In this document: in pieces, positions 20,445-29,953 of the stretch
Numbering within the stretch: position 1 is the stretch's first letter
Layout: each line of letters begins with the position of its first letter
Assembly: GCF_001425785.1 (NCBI RefSeq)
Contig: NZ_LMDI01000003.1
Span: 45,176-101,546, forward strand
DNA from: Rhizobacter sp. Root1221
GTDB lineage: Bacteria; Pseudomonadota; Gammaproteobacteria; Burkholderiales; Burkholderiaceae_C
Length of the DNA: 56,371 bases
Reading direction: 5' to 3'
Program-made: the position numbers and the translations under genes
The notes under the pieces: generated by a model
Seen by the model: the letters and a program-made list of their open reading frames with translations, nothing else
Databases searched by the model: none
Told to the model about the DNA's origin: nothing

Positions 20445-22157
20445 TCAGGGCACCAGCGTGCGGCGCACCTTCGGCACCGCGGTGACCTTGCGCAGGCGTG
20501 CTGGCGATGACACCACCTTGTTGGCCAGGAACCCCTGGGCCGAATCGGGTTCCAGCGCGGCCACGACGAGGTTGCCCCACGGCTGGCTCAGTGGCACGTA
20601 GTAGCTGCCGGCCGGTGCCTTGAACTCCAGCGTCTCGCGCTCGCCCGCCACCGGCGCACCCGAATTGGCATCAGCCTGCATGCCGTCGAACGCTTCGCTG
20701 AGCTGCTCCACCCGCAGGCCGAGGCCCCGCAGGCGGCCCACGGCATTCGACTGGTCGGCACCGAGCCAGTAACCACAGGGGCGGCTGCGGCGCTTGGCGT
20801 CGCGCAGTGCCAGCGACGAATCCCAGTTGCTGAGTGCAACGGACTTGTCGGCACCCGTGGACGGGTCCAGCAGCACCAGCGTGTGCTCGGCGGGCGTCAG
20901 GCGTGCGTCGATCAGGGCCGTGCCGCTGCACACGTCGGCCCGCACCGACGCATCGACGTACTTGCGGAGCTTGACGAGGTCGTCGGCACGCTGGGCACTG
21001 CTCTTGAGCAGCGCACCGATGGCTGCCACGTGGCTGAAGACGCGGCGGCCCAGGTGCGCCCGGCCCAGGTTGCCGCCACGCGATTCGAGCACCACGCTCA
21101 CCGCGTTGCGCAGGCCGTTGACGTTGCGTGCGGTGTCAGGCCGGGCATTGCCCATCGTCACCCGCTGGCCATCGGCCGCGACACGGTGGGCCCACTCGAT
21201 CGACAGGCCTTCCTGCTTCAGCGCGCCCAGCAGCGGCTGCCGGAACCACTCTTCGGAGGCCTTCGAGATGAAGTCGGGCACCCCGGCCGTGCCGGCGTAC
21301 TGCAGTTGCAGGTCGGCCCGCTGGGCACCGCCCACACGTTCCGCGTAAGCCGTGTCCACGGGGTACTCGTGGGCGTCGATGACCAGCAGCGGCCGGTAGT
21401 CGGACGCGAGACGCGCCATGGCACGGGCCTCGGGGCTCGTGAGCAGCAGGTGGTCGGTGTCGAGGTCGGTGCCATCCGACAACGCGGCCTTCGCCCGCGC
21501 CGCGCCGTCCGGGTTGGCGCGCGGCAGGATGACGACGTTGATGCGTTCCAGCAGGTCCTGCAGGCTGCCGCCCGCCAGTTCCTCGGCGATCAGCAGCAGC
21601 GCTTCGGTGCCGGCGGGCTCGTCGCCGTGCTGCTGGGCCACGATCATCACCGTGGGGCGGCCGCCGCGCACGATGACCGCCGGGGTGGGCGACGGGTGTT
21701 TGGTGAACACCAGGGCCTGCAGCGGCGCGCCGTCCTGCGAGTTGCCGAGCGGCACCAGCGTGATGCTGGTGGGATTGCCCGTGGGTGTGGATGCGCGGGG
21801 CACCACCAGCGCCTGCAGGCGCTCCTGCAGTTCGGCCGGGGTCGTGAATTCCTGCCGGCCGGGCTCGAGCGAGGCCAGCGCATAGGTCACCGGCGGTTCC
21901 GGGAACCGTGCCGCGATGGCACCCGGTTCGAGGGGGCTGGTGACGGCCGGCGGAGCCACCGGGGACGCCGGGGACGGTGCCGCGGACACGGTGGACGCAG
22001 AGGCAGAGGCCGCCGGGCGCAGCGCACCGGCCGGGGGCAGCACCGGGCCCTTCGGCATCGGGCTCGACCCGCACCCCGCCAGCCAGAGCGCCGGCAGCAG
22101 GACCGACATCGGACCCGGCAAACGACGGAGGAAGGTGGGGCGGCGGCGGCGGGACAT
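20445..22157 (-). CDS. M14-family zinc carboxypeptidase lipoprotein
   Basis: 570-aa exported metallopeptidase. Residues 1-29 form a lipoprotein signal (Arg-rich start, then WLAGC, Cys29), followed by a Pro/Ala/Ser linker to about 80. The M14 zinc site is visible as HGDE (His177, Glu180) and DAH (His263), with NPDG between as expected. RVTMGNARPDTARNVNGLRNAVSVVLESRGG fits the substrate Arg/Glu side of the active site. The C-terminal 180 residues are a separate beta-rich region. Family members cleave C-terminal residues or murein peptides; the substrate here is unknown. GGAGA lies 7 nt before ATG 22157. Confidence 0.82.
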   Translation of the reverse strand: MSRRRRPTFLRRLPGPMSVLLPALWLAGCGSSPMPKGPVLPPAGALRPAASASASTVSAAPSPASPVAPPAVTSPLEPGAIAARFPEPPVTYALASLEPGRQEFTTPAELQERLQALVVPRASTPTGNPTSITLVPLGNSQDGAPLQALVFTKHPSPTPAVIVRGGRPTVMIVAQQHGDEPAGTEALLLIAEELAGGSLQDLLERINVVILPRANPDGAARAKAALSDGTDLDTDHLLLTSPEARAMARLASDYRPLLVIDAHEYPVDTAYAERVGGAQRADLQLQYAGTAGVPDFISKASEEWFRQPLLGALKQEGLSIEWAHRVAADGQRVTMGNARPDTARNVNGLRNAVSVVLESRGGNLGRAHLGRRVFSHVAAIGALLKSSAQRADDLVKLRKYVDASVRADVCSGTALIDARLTPAEHTLVLLDPSTGADKSVALSNWDSSLALRDAKRRSRPCGYWLGADQSNAVGRLRGLGLRVEQLSEAFDGMQADANSGAPVAGERETLEFKAPAGSYYVPLSQPWGNLVVAALEPDSAQGFLANKVVSSPARLRKVTAVPKVRRTLVP

Positions 22158-22361
22158 GCAGGGTTCTCCGGGTTGATCGACCGGACTATAGACGCCAGAT
22201 CGGAGGGCACCAATCCCTCCTTCGGGGCGCGAACCACACCGGTTCGTGCCGTCTGCACGGCATTTCGCGCCCGCGGGCTGCAGGCCGTCGCAACCGGGTG
22301 GTGCAGGCACCGCCGGGCCCCGAGGATCACCCCGTCGACACGCCAACTTGAGGAGACCAGC

Positions 22362-22892
22362 ATGACCCCCGCCCCCACCCAGATCGTCACCCACGCCCCC
22401 ACCTGGGTCTGGGGCCTGCTGCTGGCGCTGTTGCTGCTGGGCCTGTCCCAGGCCCGCGACCGCCTCGTGGGCCGCCGTGCGGCCATGATCCTCCCGATCG
22501 TGATGCTGCTGGTGTCGCTCAACGCCTTGCGCACCGCCTTCGGCCTCGGGACCCTGCCATTCGGCGCATGGGCCCTTGGTGTGGCGGGCACGGCCACGGC
22601 GATCGTGCTGGCCGGCTGGCCCCGGGGCATCACGTGGCGCGCCGGCGCCAATCGGTTGGCCGTACCGGGCAGCTGGGTGCCGCTGATGATGTTCCTCGCG
22701 ATCTTTGCGTTGAAGTTCGCCGTGGGCGCCGCCACCGCGATCGGCGCGCCGGTGACCGGGCATCCCGCGTTTGTCCCGGTGGTTGCATCGGCGTATGGCG
22801 CCTTCAGCGGGGTGTTCCTGGGTCGCGCGGCGGCCATGTGGCAGGCGATGCCGACTAGACTCCGGTGCTCCGAAGCGCCGTCCCATTCATGA
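22362..22892 (+). CDS. Four-helix membrane protein (DUF6622-like)
   Basis: 176-aa integral membrane protein with hydrophobic segments at about 14-28, 40-56, 66-84 and 105-123, plus a fifth near 140-155. AGGAGA is 6 nt upstream of ATG 22362. I recognise it only as the DUF6622-type of small Burkholderiales membrane protein; no catalytic motif is visible. Its stop overlaps the sensor kinase start by 4 nt (ATGA), so it is translated with the LytS/LytTR pair and may modulate it or be a signal-sensing accessory. Confidence 0.7.
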   Translation: MTPAPTQIVTHAPTWVWGLLLALLLLGLSQARDRLVGRRAAMILPIVMLLVSLNALRTAFGLGTLPFGAWALGVAGTATAIVLAGWPRGITWRAGANRLAVPGSWVPLMMFLAIFALKFAVGAATAIGAPVTGHPAFVPVVASAYGAFSGVFLGRAAAMWQAMPTRLRCSEAPSHS

Positions 22893-23938
22893 GCAACCCA
22901 GTCGCGCCGCGCCATTTCATCCGTCACCTGGCGATCGTGCTGGTCGTCAACACGGTGATCGCCGCCGCCATGACACTCTCCGGCCGAGGTCCGCTGGCCT
23001 ATCAGCTCGTGATGTCGCATGCGATCGGCATCACGACCTGGGCCCTGATCGACTTCGGCCGGCTGGCCGTGCGGCGCGACAACGAGAGCGGCTGGCCCGC
23101 GGGTTGGCGCGCTTTCGCGCTGCCGGCCCTCGGCGTGGTGGTGGGCAATCTCGCCGGCGGCAAGCTCGGCGACACCATCGTCGGCGGCGACCGCTGGGCG
23201 GCGATGTTCACGTCGGCGGACTCCGCGGTGAAGCACGTGTTCCTGCTGGGCGGCATCGGCGCCCTCGTCTCGTATTTCTTCTGGACCACGGGGCGCGCAC
23301 GGCACTACGCCGAAGCCCTCGTGACCACCCGGCGCGACGCGGCGGAGGCGCAGCTGATGCTGCTGCAGTCCCAGCTCGAGCCGCACATGCTGTTCAACAC
23401 GCTCGCGAACCTGCGCGCCCTGATCGCCACCGACCCGCCCCGCGCGCAGGAACTGCTGGACCACCTGATCGCGTTCCTGCGGTCCACCCTCGCCAGCTCG
23501 CGTGCCACGTTGCACCCGCTGTCGGCCGAGTTCGACCGCACGGCCGATTACCTCGCGCTGATGAAGGTGCGCATGGGTGACAGGCTCACCACCACGCTCG
23601 ACCTGCCGGACGACCTGGCCGCGGTCCCCGTGCCCACGCTGCTGCTGCAGCCGCTGGTCGAAAACGCCATCAAGCACGGGCTCGAACCCCACGTTGACGG
23701 CGGCCGCCTGATCGTGCGGGCCCGCGGCGAGCGTGGCCAACTGGTCATCGAGGTGCGCGACACCGGCGCGGGCCTCGACGCCCCCGCGGCCCACGGCACA
23801 CGCTTCGGGCTGACCCACGTGCGAGAGCGGCTGGCCACGAAGTACGGCCCGGCAGCTTCGATGACCCTCGCCCCGGCCGCCGATGGCGACGGCGGCGCCC
23901 TCGCCACCGTCCGGCTGCCCCTGGAGACCACCCGATGA
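22889..23938 (+). CDS. LytS/AlgZ-type sensor histidine kinase
   Basis: 349-aa membrane kinase (His_kinase plus HATPase_c). Four hydrophobic segments occupy residues about 10-135. The phospho-acceptor motif QLEPHMLFNTLANL puts His166 as the phosphorylation site; the N-box is LLQPLVENAIKHGLEP and the G-box is EVRDTGAGL, with GLTHVRERL after it. The ATG overlaps the upstream membrane-protein stop, and the stop overlaps the regulator start, each by 4 nt. The signal is unknown. Confidence 0.9.
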   Translation: MSNPVAPRHFIRHLAIVLVVNTVIAAAMTLSGRGPLAYQLVMSHAIGITTWALIDFGRLAVRRDNESGWPAGWRAFALPALGVVVGNLAGGKLGDTIVGGDRWAAMFTSADSAVKHVFLLGGIGALVSYFFWTTGRARHYAEALVTTRRDAAEAQLMLLQSQLEPHMLFNTLANLRALIATDPPRAQELLDHLIAFLRSTLASSRATLHPLSAEFDRTADYLALMKVRMGDRLTTTLDLPDDLAAVPVPTLLLQPLVENAIKHGLEPHVDGGRLIVRARGERGQLVIEVRDTGAGLDAPAAHGTRFGLTHVRERLATKYGPAASMTLAPAADGDGGALATVRLPLETTR

Positions 23939-24729
23939 ACCCCACCGCCGTGATCGCCGAAGACGAACCGCTGCTCGCCGCGAGCCTGCAGTCCGAGTTG
24001 CGGACGCTGTGGCCGGAGCTCGAGGTGGTGGCCGTGGCGCCGAACGGGCTCGCCGCGGTGCAGCAGGGGCTGGCCCACCGGCCCGACATCGTGTTCCTGG
24101 ACGTGCGCATGCCCGGCCAGAGCGGGCTGGAGGCCGCCCAGGCGCTGGCCGAGGAGTGGCCCGGCGACACCCCGCTGCCCCTCACCGTGTTCGTGACGGC
24201 GTACGACGAATACGCGCTGAAGGCCTTCGACCTGGCCGCGGTGGACTACGTGCTCAAGCCCGTGCGTGCAGACCGGCTGGCCCTCACCTGCTCACGGCTG
24301 AAGGACGCGCTGGCCCGCCGCCATGCCGGCGAGACGGGCCACGACGACACCTCGCTCGCGCAGTTGCGTGCGCTGTTGGCCAGCGCGGGAGCGGCACCAG
24401 CCGCGAAGCTGGCGGTGATCCAGGCAAGCGCCGGAAACACCATCCACATGGTGCGCATCGACGACGTGCTGTACTTCGAGGCAGCCGACAAGTACGTGCG
24501 GCTCGTGACGGCCGAACGCGAGCACCTGATCCGCATGTCGCTCCGCGAGTTGCTCCCGCAACTCGACACCCAGCGGTTCTGGCAGGTGCACCGCGGCACC
24601 GTGGTGCGCGCGGACGCCATCGCGACGGCCACGCGCGACGAGGCCGGCAAACTCACGCTGAGCCTGCGCGGCCATGCCGACCGGCTGCCGGTGAGCCGGC
24701 TCTACAGCCACCTGTTCAAGGCGATGTGA
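23935..24729 (+). CDS. LytTR-family response regulator
   Basis: 264-aa regulator: receiver domain 1-120 with acidic pocket Asp10/Glu11, phospho-acceptor Asp56 (IVFLDVRMP) and Lys108 (VLKPV), then a LytTR DNA-binding domain from about 155 (HMVRIDDVLYFEAADKYVRLVT, HRGTVVRADAI, LPVSRLYSHLFK). It is the partner of the kinase encoded just upstream, as in AlgZ/AlgR-type pairs. No LytTR target site could be identified by eye. Confidence 0.93.
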   Translation: MNPTAVIAEDEPLLAASLQSELRTLWPELEVVAVAPNGLAAVQQGLAHRPDIVFLDVRMPGQSGLEAAQALAEEWPGDTPLPLTVFVTAYDEYALKAFDLAAVDYVLKPVRADRLALTCSRLKDALARRHAGETGHDDTSLAQLRALLASAGAAPAAKLAVIQASAGNTIHMVRIDDVLYFEAADKYVRLVTAEREHLIRMSLRELLPQLDTQRFWQVHRGTVVRADAIATATRDEAGKLTLSLRGHADRLPVSRLYSHLFKAM

Positions 24730-24755
24730 TACCGCCCTGGGCAGGTGCGGCCCCT

Positions 24756-25142
24756 TCAGCGGCCGTAGTGATCGCGGTGCCCGCGGCGGTCGTCCCAGCC
24801 ACGGCGCCCATCCCGGTCATGGCGGTCATCCCAGCCGCGGCGGTCGTCGCGCCAATGGTGGCGGTGGTGACGCTCCCACGAACCGCCCACGATGGCAGGC
24901 GGGCCCGGGCGGTACACCACCACCGGCGGGCGGTACACCACGGCCGGACGCGGTTCGTAGTAAACCGGCGGCGGCGGCGCGTAGTACACCGGCGGCGGCG
25001 CGTAATACACCGGCTCCGAGTACACGACCCCCGGGATGCCGATGTTGACGGACCAGTTGACACCACCCGCATGGGCCACGCCAGCGAACAGGCCACCGGC
25101 CAAGGCCAGCGCCGCGAGGAAGGAAGTCTTTCGGACAGTCAT
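24756..25142 (-). CDS. Exported Pro/Tyr- and Arg/Asp/His-rich protein
   Basis: 128-aa low-complexity secreted protein. A signal peptide (1-25, ending AHAGG) precedes a short beta segment, then a PVYYAPPPVYYAPPP repeat zone (about 42-72) and a tail of RRGWDDRHDRDGRRGWDDRR (about 95-125) made of Arg, Asp, Gly, Trp and His. AGGAG lies 8 nt before ATG 25142. Similar YYxPP/DDRR proteins are common in Burkholderiales and have no known function. It faces convergent lytTR regulator DNA. Confidence 0.75.
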   Translation of the reverse strand: MTVRKTSFLAALALAGGLFAGVAHAGGVNWSVNIGIPGVVYSEPVYYAPPPVYYAPPPPVYYEPRPAVVYRPPVVVYRPGPPAIVGGSWERHHRHHWRDDRRGWDDRHDRDGRRGWDDRRGHRDHYGR

Positions 25143-25371
25143 GTTTTGCTCCTGGTCAGGCTGCACGCATCCGGCAGCGCCTGACGAGACAACGCACCGG
25201 ATAGCGTGTCAGACGACACGGCGTTGACCGGAATTCCCTCCGTTACACACCTGATTGTTGCCGTTTGTTAATGCGCGCCGCCTCGCTCGGCGGGCGCCGC
25301 GGCTGCGCTGGCAGCGAACCCGATGCCGCACATCGCCTGGATCGGCGGCAAACCCGGGGTCTACAATGGTT

Positions 25372-25377
25372 CGAGCA
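25372..25377 (+). promoter_or_regulatory. Possible -10 element (TACAAT) for glnS
   Basis: TACAAT lies 43 nt before the chosen glnS ATG in an otherwise GC-rich leader. A convincing -35 is not seen. It fits a sigma-70 promoter by composition and position only. Confidence 0.4.
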
Positions 25378-25420
25378 CGTGCCAGAGATGGCCCAACCCA
25401 TTGAATTTCAAGCGGATTTC

Positions 25421-27217
<1,797 letters not shown>

Positions 27218-27226
27218 CCGGCGGCA

Positions 27227-27250
27227 CGCCGGGTGCTCAGGCGCCCGGCG
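27227..27250. terminator. Hairpin between convergent glnS and RDD gene
   Basis: CGCCGGGTGC / GCGCCCGGCG forms a 10-bp stem with one T-G pair and a TCAG loop, 9 nt after the glnS stop. It overlaps the last codons of the convergent RDD gene. GTTT follows on the plus side only, so termination strength is uncertain. Confidence 0.5.
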
Positions 27251-27749
27251 GTTTCGGCGGATCGAACGTCACCGGCGAGATGCCGCGGTGCTTGGGCCGT
27301 ACCACCACCGTGCCGGCCATCTTGTCGTGCCAGCCCTGTTTGCGGGCGTCGAACCCTACCCACATGAAGCCGAGCCCGAGCGGCACCAACGACACGTAGT
27401 AGCCGAGGTACCGCACCAGGGATTGGGTGACCGTCACCGGCGCTCCGGTGCGGGCATCGACGATGCGCGAGCCGATCGCCATCTTGCCTGGCGTGGCCTG
27501 CTTGTAGACCCAGAATGCCAGCACCGCGGCCGCCGGAAGCACCCATGAGATCAAGCCGTCCGCCGGGCCCGCGAGCATGCCGGTGCGCTCCGGATCGAAG
27601 TAAGCCCAGCCATAGACCCAGACGACCAGCGGCGTCACGACGCACATCAGCAGCACCGTGTCGATCAGCGACGCGCCCGTGCGGGCCCAGAAACCGACGT
27701 ACTCGAGTTCTTCGTCCGCCGGCATGGGGGCTCCCTGATTGGCGGTCAT
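27237..27749 (-). CDS. RDD-family integral membrane protein
   Basis: 170-aa RDD protein: YVGFWARTGASLIDTVLL contains the conserved Arg and Asp of the first helix, and TPGKMAIGSRIVDARTG is the loop between the second and third helices with a conserved Lys. Three membrane segments lie at about 22-42, 62-80 and 108-130. The start 27749 overlaps the upstream stop by 4 nt; a second ATG at 27725 has a better Shine-Dalgarno (GGGAG, 5 nt) and may be the true start. Function unknown; some family members affect ion exchange. Confidence 0.85.
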   Translation of the reverse strand: MTANQGAPMPADEELEYVGFWARTGASLIDTVLLMCVVTPLVVWVYGWAYFDPERTGMLAGPADGLISWVLPAAAVLAFWVYKQATPGKMAIGSRIVDARTGAPVTVTQSLVRYLGYYVSLVPLGLGFMWVGFDARKQGWHDKMAGTVVVRPKHRGISPVTFDPPKPPGA

Positions 27750-27970
27750 CGCTGGCTGCGCGCCTTGCGCTTGTCCACCTCGGCCAGCTGGGCCTTCAGC
27801 AGCTGCTGCAGCACGCGGGCGTTTTCCTCGCTCATGCTGAGCCAGGTGGTGGGGGCGCGGTCTTCGCTGGGCTTGAGCGGCAACACGAGGCAGTCCACCT
27901 GTGCGGTGATCAGGCCGTTGCCGTTGTTCATGGACTTGAACCGCTGGACTTCGATGTTGTAGGTTTTCAT
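27746..27970 (-). CDS. Small conserved-looking protein of unknown function
   Basis: 74-aa soluble protein beginning MKTYNIEVQRFKSMNNGNG, with a predicted beta strand (LITAQVDCLVLPLKP) followed by an amphipathic, Lys-rich C-terminal helix (SEENARVLQQLLKAQLAEVDKRK). It is locked between dusC and the RDD gene by 4-nt overlaps at both ends (TCAT on the plus strand), which argues that it is a real gene. No family is recognised. Confidence 0.7.
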   Translation of the reverse strand: MKTYNIEVQRFKSMNNGNGLITAQVDCLVLPLKPSEDRAPTTWLSMSEENARVLQQLLKAQLAEVDKRKARSQR

Positions 27971-28950
27971 GACACTTCTCCGTAACAGGATGGAGCGTAC
28001 CGCACGCCGGCATCGGCAGGCATCCCGAAGAGCCCCTCGGCCACCCGCGCTGGTTCGTTGACGGTGCGCAGCCGGCCGTAGGCTTCCTCGGCCTCGGGGT
28101 AGTGGCGGCGCAGGTAGTTCAGCCACTGCTTGAGGCGCCCCGCGCGGGCCTTCGGCTCGATCTTGTCGCACACGAGCGCCCAGAACTGGGCCATCAGCGG
28201 CATCAGTGCCACCCAGTCGAGTGGCGGGCGGGCGGGGTTGGCGATGGCCAGTGCCAGGCCCGGGTACGACACCATGCCACGCCCGAGCATCAGGTCATCG
28301 CAGCCGGACTGGCGCCGGCACTCGGCCGCATCCGCCACGTTCCAGATCTCGCCGTTGGCCACCACCGGCACGCGCACCGCCTCGCGGATGCCCGCGATGC
28401 ACTCCCAGCGGGCGGGCGGCTTGTAGCCATCGGCCTTCGTGCGGGCATGCACCACCAGCTCGTCGGCACCGGCGCCGGCAATGGCCAACGCACACTCGAC
28501 CGCACGCGACGTGTCGTACAGGCCCAGCCGCATCTTTGCCGACACCGGCACGTGCGCCGGCACCGCGCGGCGCACGGCCGACACGATGCGGGCCAGGAGT
28601 TCGGGGTCGGCCAGCAGGGCCGCGCCGCCCCCGTGGCGGTTGACCACCTTCGCCGGGCAGCCGAAGTTCAGGTCGATCCCGGCGGGCCCGAGGCCGGCCA
28701 GGCGGGCCGCGTTCTCGGCCAAGCACACCGCATCCGAGCCCATCAGCTGCGCGCGCACCGGCACCCCGGCCGTCGTGCGGCCGCCGTGGTTCAGTTCGGG
28801 CACGACACGCGTGAACACCCGTTCCGGCAACAGGGTGCCGGTGACGCGGATGAACTCGGAGACACAGCGGTCGATGCCGCCCACCCGGGTGAGGATGTCC
28901 CGCAGCGTGAAGTCGAGCAGCCCTTCCATGGGCGCGAGCAGGATGGTCAT
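27967..28950 (-). CDS. dusC: tRNA-dihydrouridine(16) synthase DusC
   Basis: FMN-dependent reductase making dihydrouridine in the tRNA D-loop, 327 aa. Motifs are ILLAPMEGLLDFTLRDIL at the N-terminus (FMN binding), GIDLNFGCPAKVVNRHGGGAALL with the catalytic Cys, SAKMRLGLYD, LVVHARTKADGY and VVANGEIWNVADA. LDWVALMP and KQWLNYLRRHYPEAEEAY in the C-domain are DusC-type and not DusA/B. ATG 28950 fits the family N-terminus; the longer frame upstream has no similarity. Confidence 0.93.
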   Translation of the reverse strand: MTILLAPMEGLLDFTLRDILTRVGGIDRCVSEFIRVTGTLLPERVFTRVVPELNHGGRTTAGVPVRAQLMGSDAVCLAENAARLAGLGPAGIDLNFGCPAKVVNRHGGGAALLADPELLARIVSAVRRAVPAHVPVSAKMRLGLYDTSRAVECALAIAGAGADELVVHARTKADGYKPPARWECIAGIREAVRVPVVANGEIWNVADAAECRRQSGCDDLMLGRGMVSYPGLALAIANPARPPLDWVALMPLMAQFWALVCDKIEPKARAGRLKQWLNYLRRHYPEAEEAYGRLRTVNEPARVAEGLFGMPADAGVRYAPSCYGEVS

Positions 28951-29053
28951 GGGACAACGGAGCGAAGCCTGCCATTGTCCCCGATGACACCCCTCCATTT
29001 GCGCGGAGTCCCGTGAACGGACATCATGTCGCCCTTTCGACCGGAGACTTCGC

Positions 29054-29494
29054 ATGAAAAAACTGCTCTGCCTCGCTGCCCTCACCCTGTCGGCCTCGTT
29101 CGCCCACGCCCAGGCCGCCAGTGGCACGCCCGCCGCCGGCGCCAAGGAAAAAGGGTCGGTGACCACCCCGAGCGGCCTCGTCTACCTCTCGCTCAAGGAA
29201 GGCAAGGGCGCCAGCCCGGCGGCCACCGACACCGTCAAGGTGCACTACCGCGGCACCTTCCTCGACGGCAAGGAGTTCGACAGCTCGTTCAAGCGCAACG
29301 AACCCACCAGCTTCCCGCTCAACCGCGTGATCCCGTGCTGGACCGAAGGGGTGCAGCGCATGAAGCCGGGCGGCAAGGCCAAGCTCACCTGCCCGCCGGC
29401 CATCGCCTACGGCGAACGCGGTGCCGGTGGGGTGATCCCGCCGAACGCCACGCTTCAGTTCGAGATCGAGCTGCTGGAAGTGGCGGGGAAATAA
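29054..29494 (+). CDS. Exported FKBP-type peptidyl-prolyl isomerase
   Basis: 146-aa periplasmic foldase with a signal peptide (1-19, ending AHAQ). The FKBP core is VTTPSGLVYLSLKEGKG, VKVHYRGTFLDGKEFDSSF, FPLNRVIPCWTEGVQRMKPGGKAKLTCPP and IAYGERGAGGVIPPNATLQFEIELLEV, with the active-site Tyr, Asp, Phe and Trp residues present. One extra Cys pair (Cys in VIPCW and LTCPP) could form a disulphide. It stands alone and ends before a strong hairpin. Confidence 0.94.
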   Translation: MKKLLCLAALTLSASFAHAQAASGTPAAGAKEKGSVTTPSGLVYLSLKEGKGASPAATDTVKVHYRGTFLDGKEFDSSFKRNEPTSFPLNRVIPCWTEGVQRMKPGGKAKLTCPPAIAYGERGAGGVIPPNATLQFEIELLEVAGK

Positions 29495-29499
29495 CTCGC

Positions 29500-29527
29500 G
29501 GGGGGCGGCGCAACGGCCGCCCCCCTT
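29500..29527. terminator. Strong GC hairpin between convergent genes
   Basis: GGGGGGCGGC, loop GCAACG, GCCGCCCCCC: a perfect 10-bp stem starting 5 nt after the FKBP stop and ending 5 nt before the cytochrome c stop. Only two T follow on the plus side. It probably serves both genes. Confidence 0.7.
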
Positions 29528-29532
29528 GCCCG

Positions 29533-29937
29533 TCACTTGGGCGCGGTGAGATAGGCGATCAGCGCCTCGAGCGACTTCGGATCGGCCAACCCCTCGTACT
29601 TCATCTTGGTGCCGGGATTCGCCTTCTTGGTCGGCTGAGACAGGTAGCTGCGCAACGTCTCCTGGTTCCACGTCCAACCCGTTCGGCGCAACTCTTCCGA
29701 AAACTCGAACCCGGGTTGGGTGCCGGCCTTTCGTCCCAGCGTGCCGAACAGGGTGGGCCCCTTCTTGTTGCGCCCTTCCTTCAGGCTGTGGCACTCACCA
29801 CATTCCGCCGAGAAGACCGCCGCGCCCGGCGCGTCTCCGGCGGAGAAGGCCGGTTGCGTCCATGCGACCAGGGCGGGCAGAAGCACGGCGCCCCCCACCT
29901 TGCGGGCACGTGCGCCCCACGAATTACGTTCCATCAT
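29533..29937 (-). CDS. Periplasmic class I cytochrome c
   Basis: 134-aa c-type cytochrome with an export signal (1-32) and haem motif CGECH (Cys46, Cys49, His50). The distal ligand is likely Met112 (NPGTKMKYEGL), and the fold is mitochondrial/c2-like (GPTLFGTLGRKAGTQPGFEFSEELR). It is the last gene after the cytochrome-porin fusion (16 nt gap), so it is a natural electron carrier between that protein and inner-membrane partners. The direction of electron flow is inferred only. Confidence 0.92.
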   Translation of the reverse strand: MMERNSWGARARKVGGAVLLPALVAWTQPAFSAGDAPGAAVFSAECGECHSLKEGRNKKGPTLFGTLGRKAGTQPGFEFSEELRRTGWTWNQETLRSYLSQPTKKANPGTKMKYEGLADPKSLEALIAYLTAPK

Positions 29938-29953
29938 CGCGCAGCCTCCCGGG

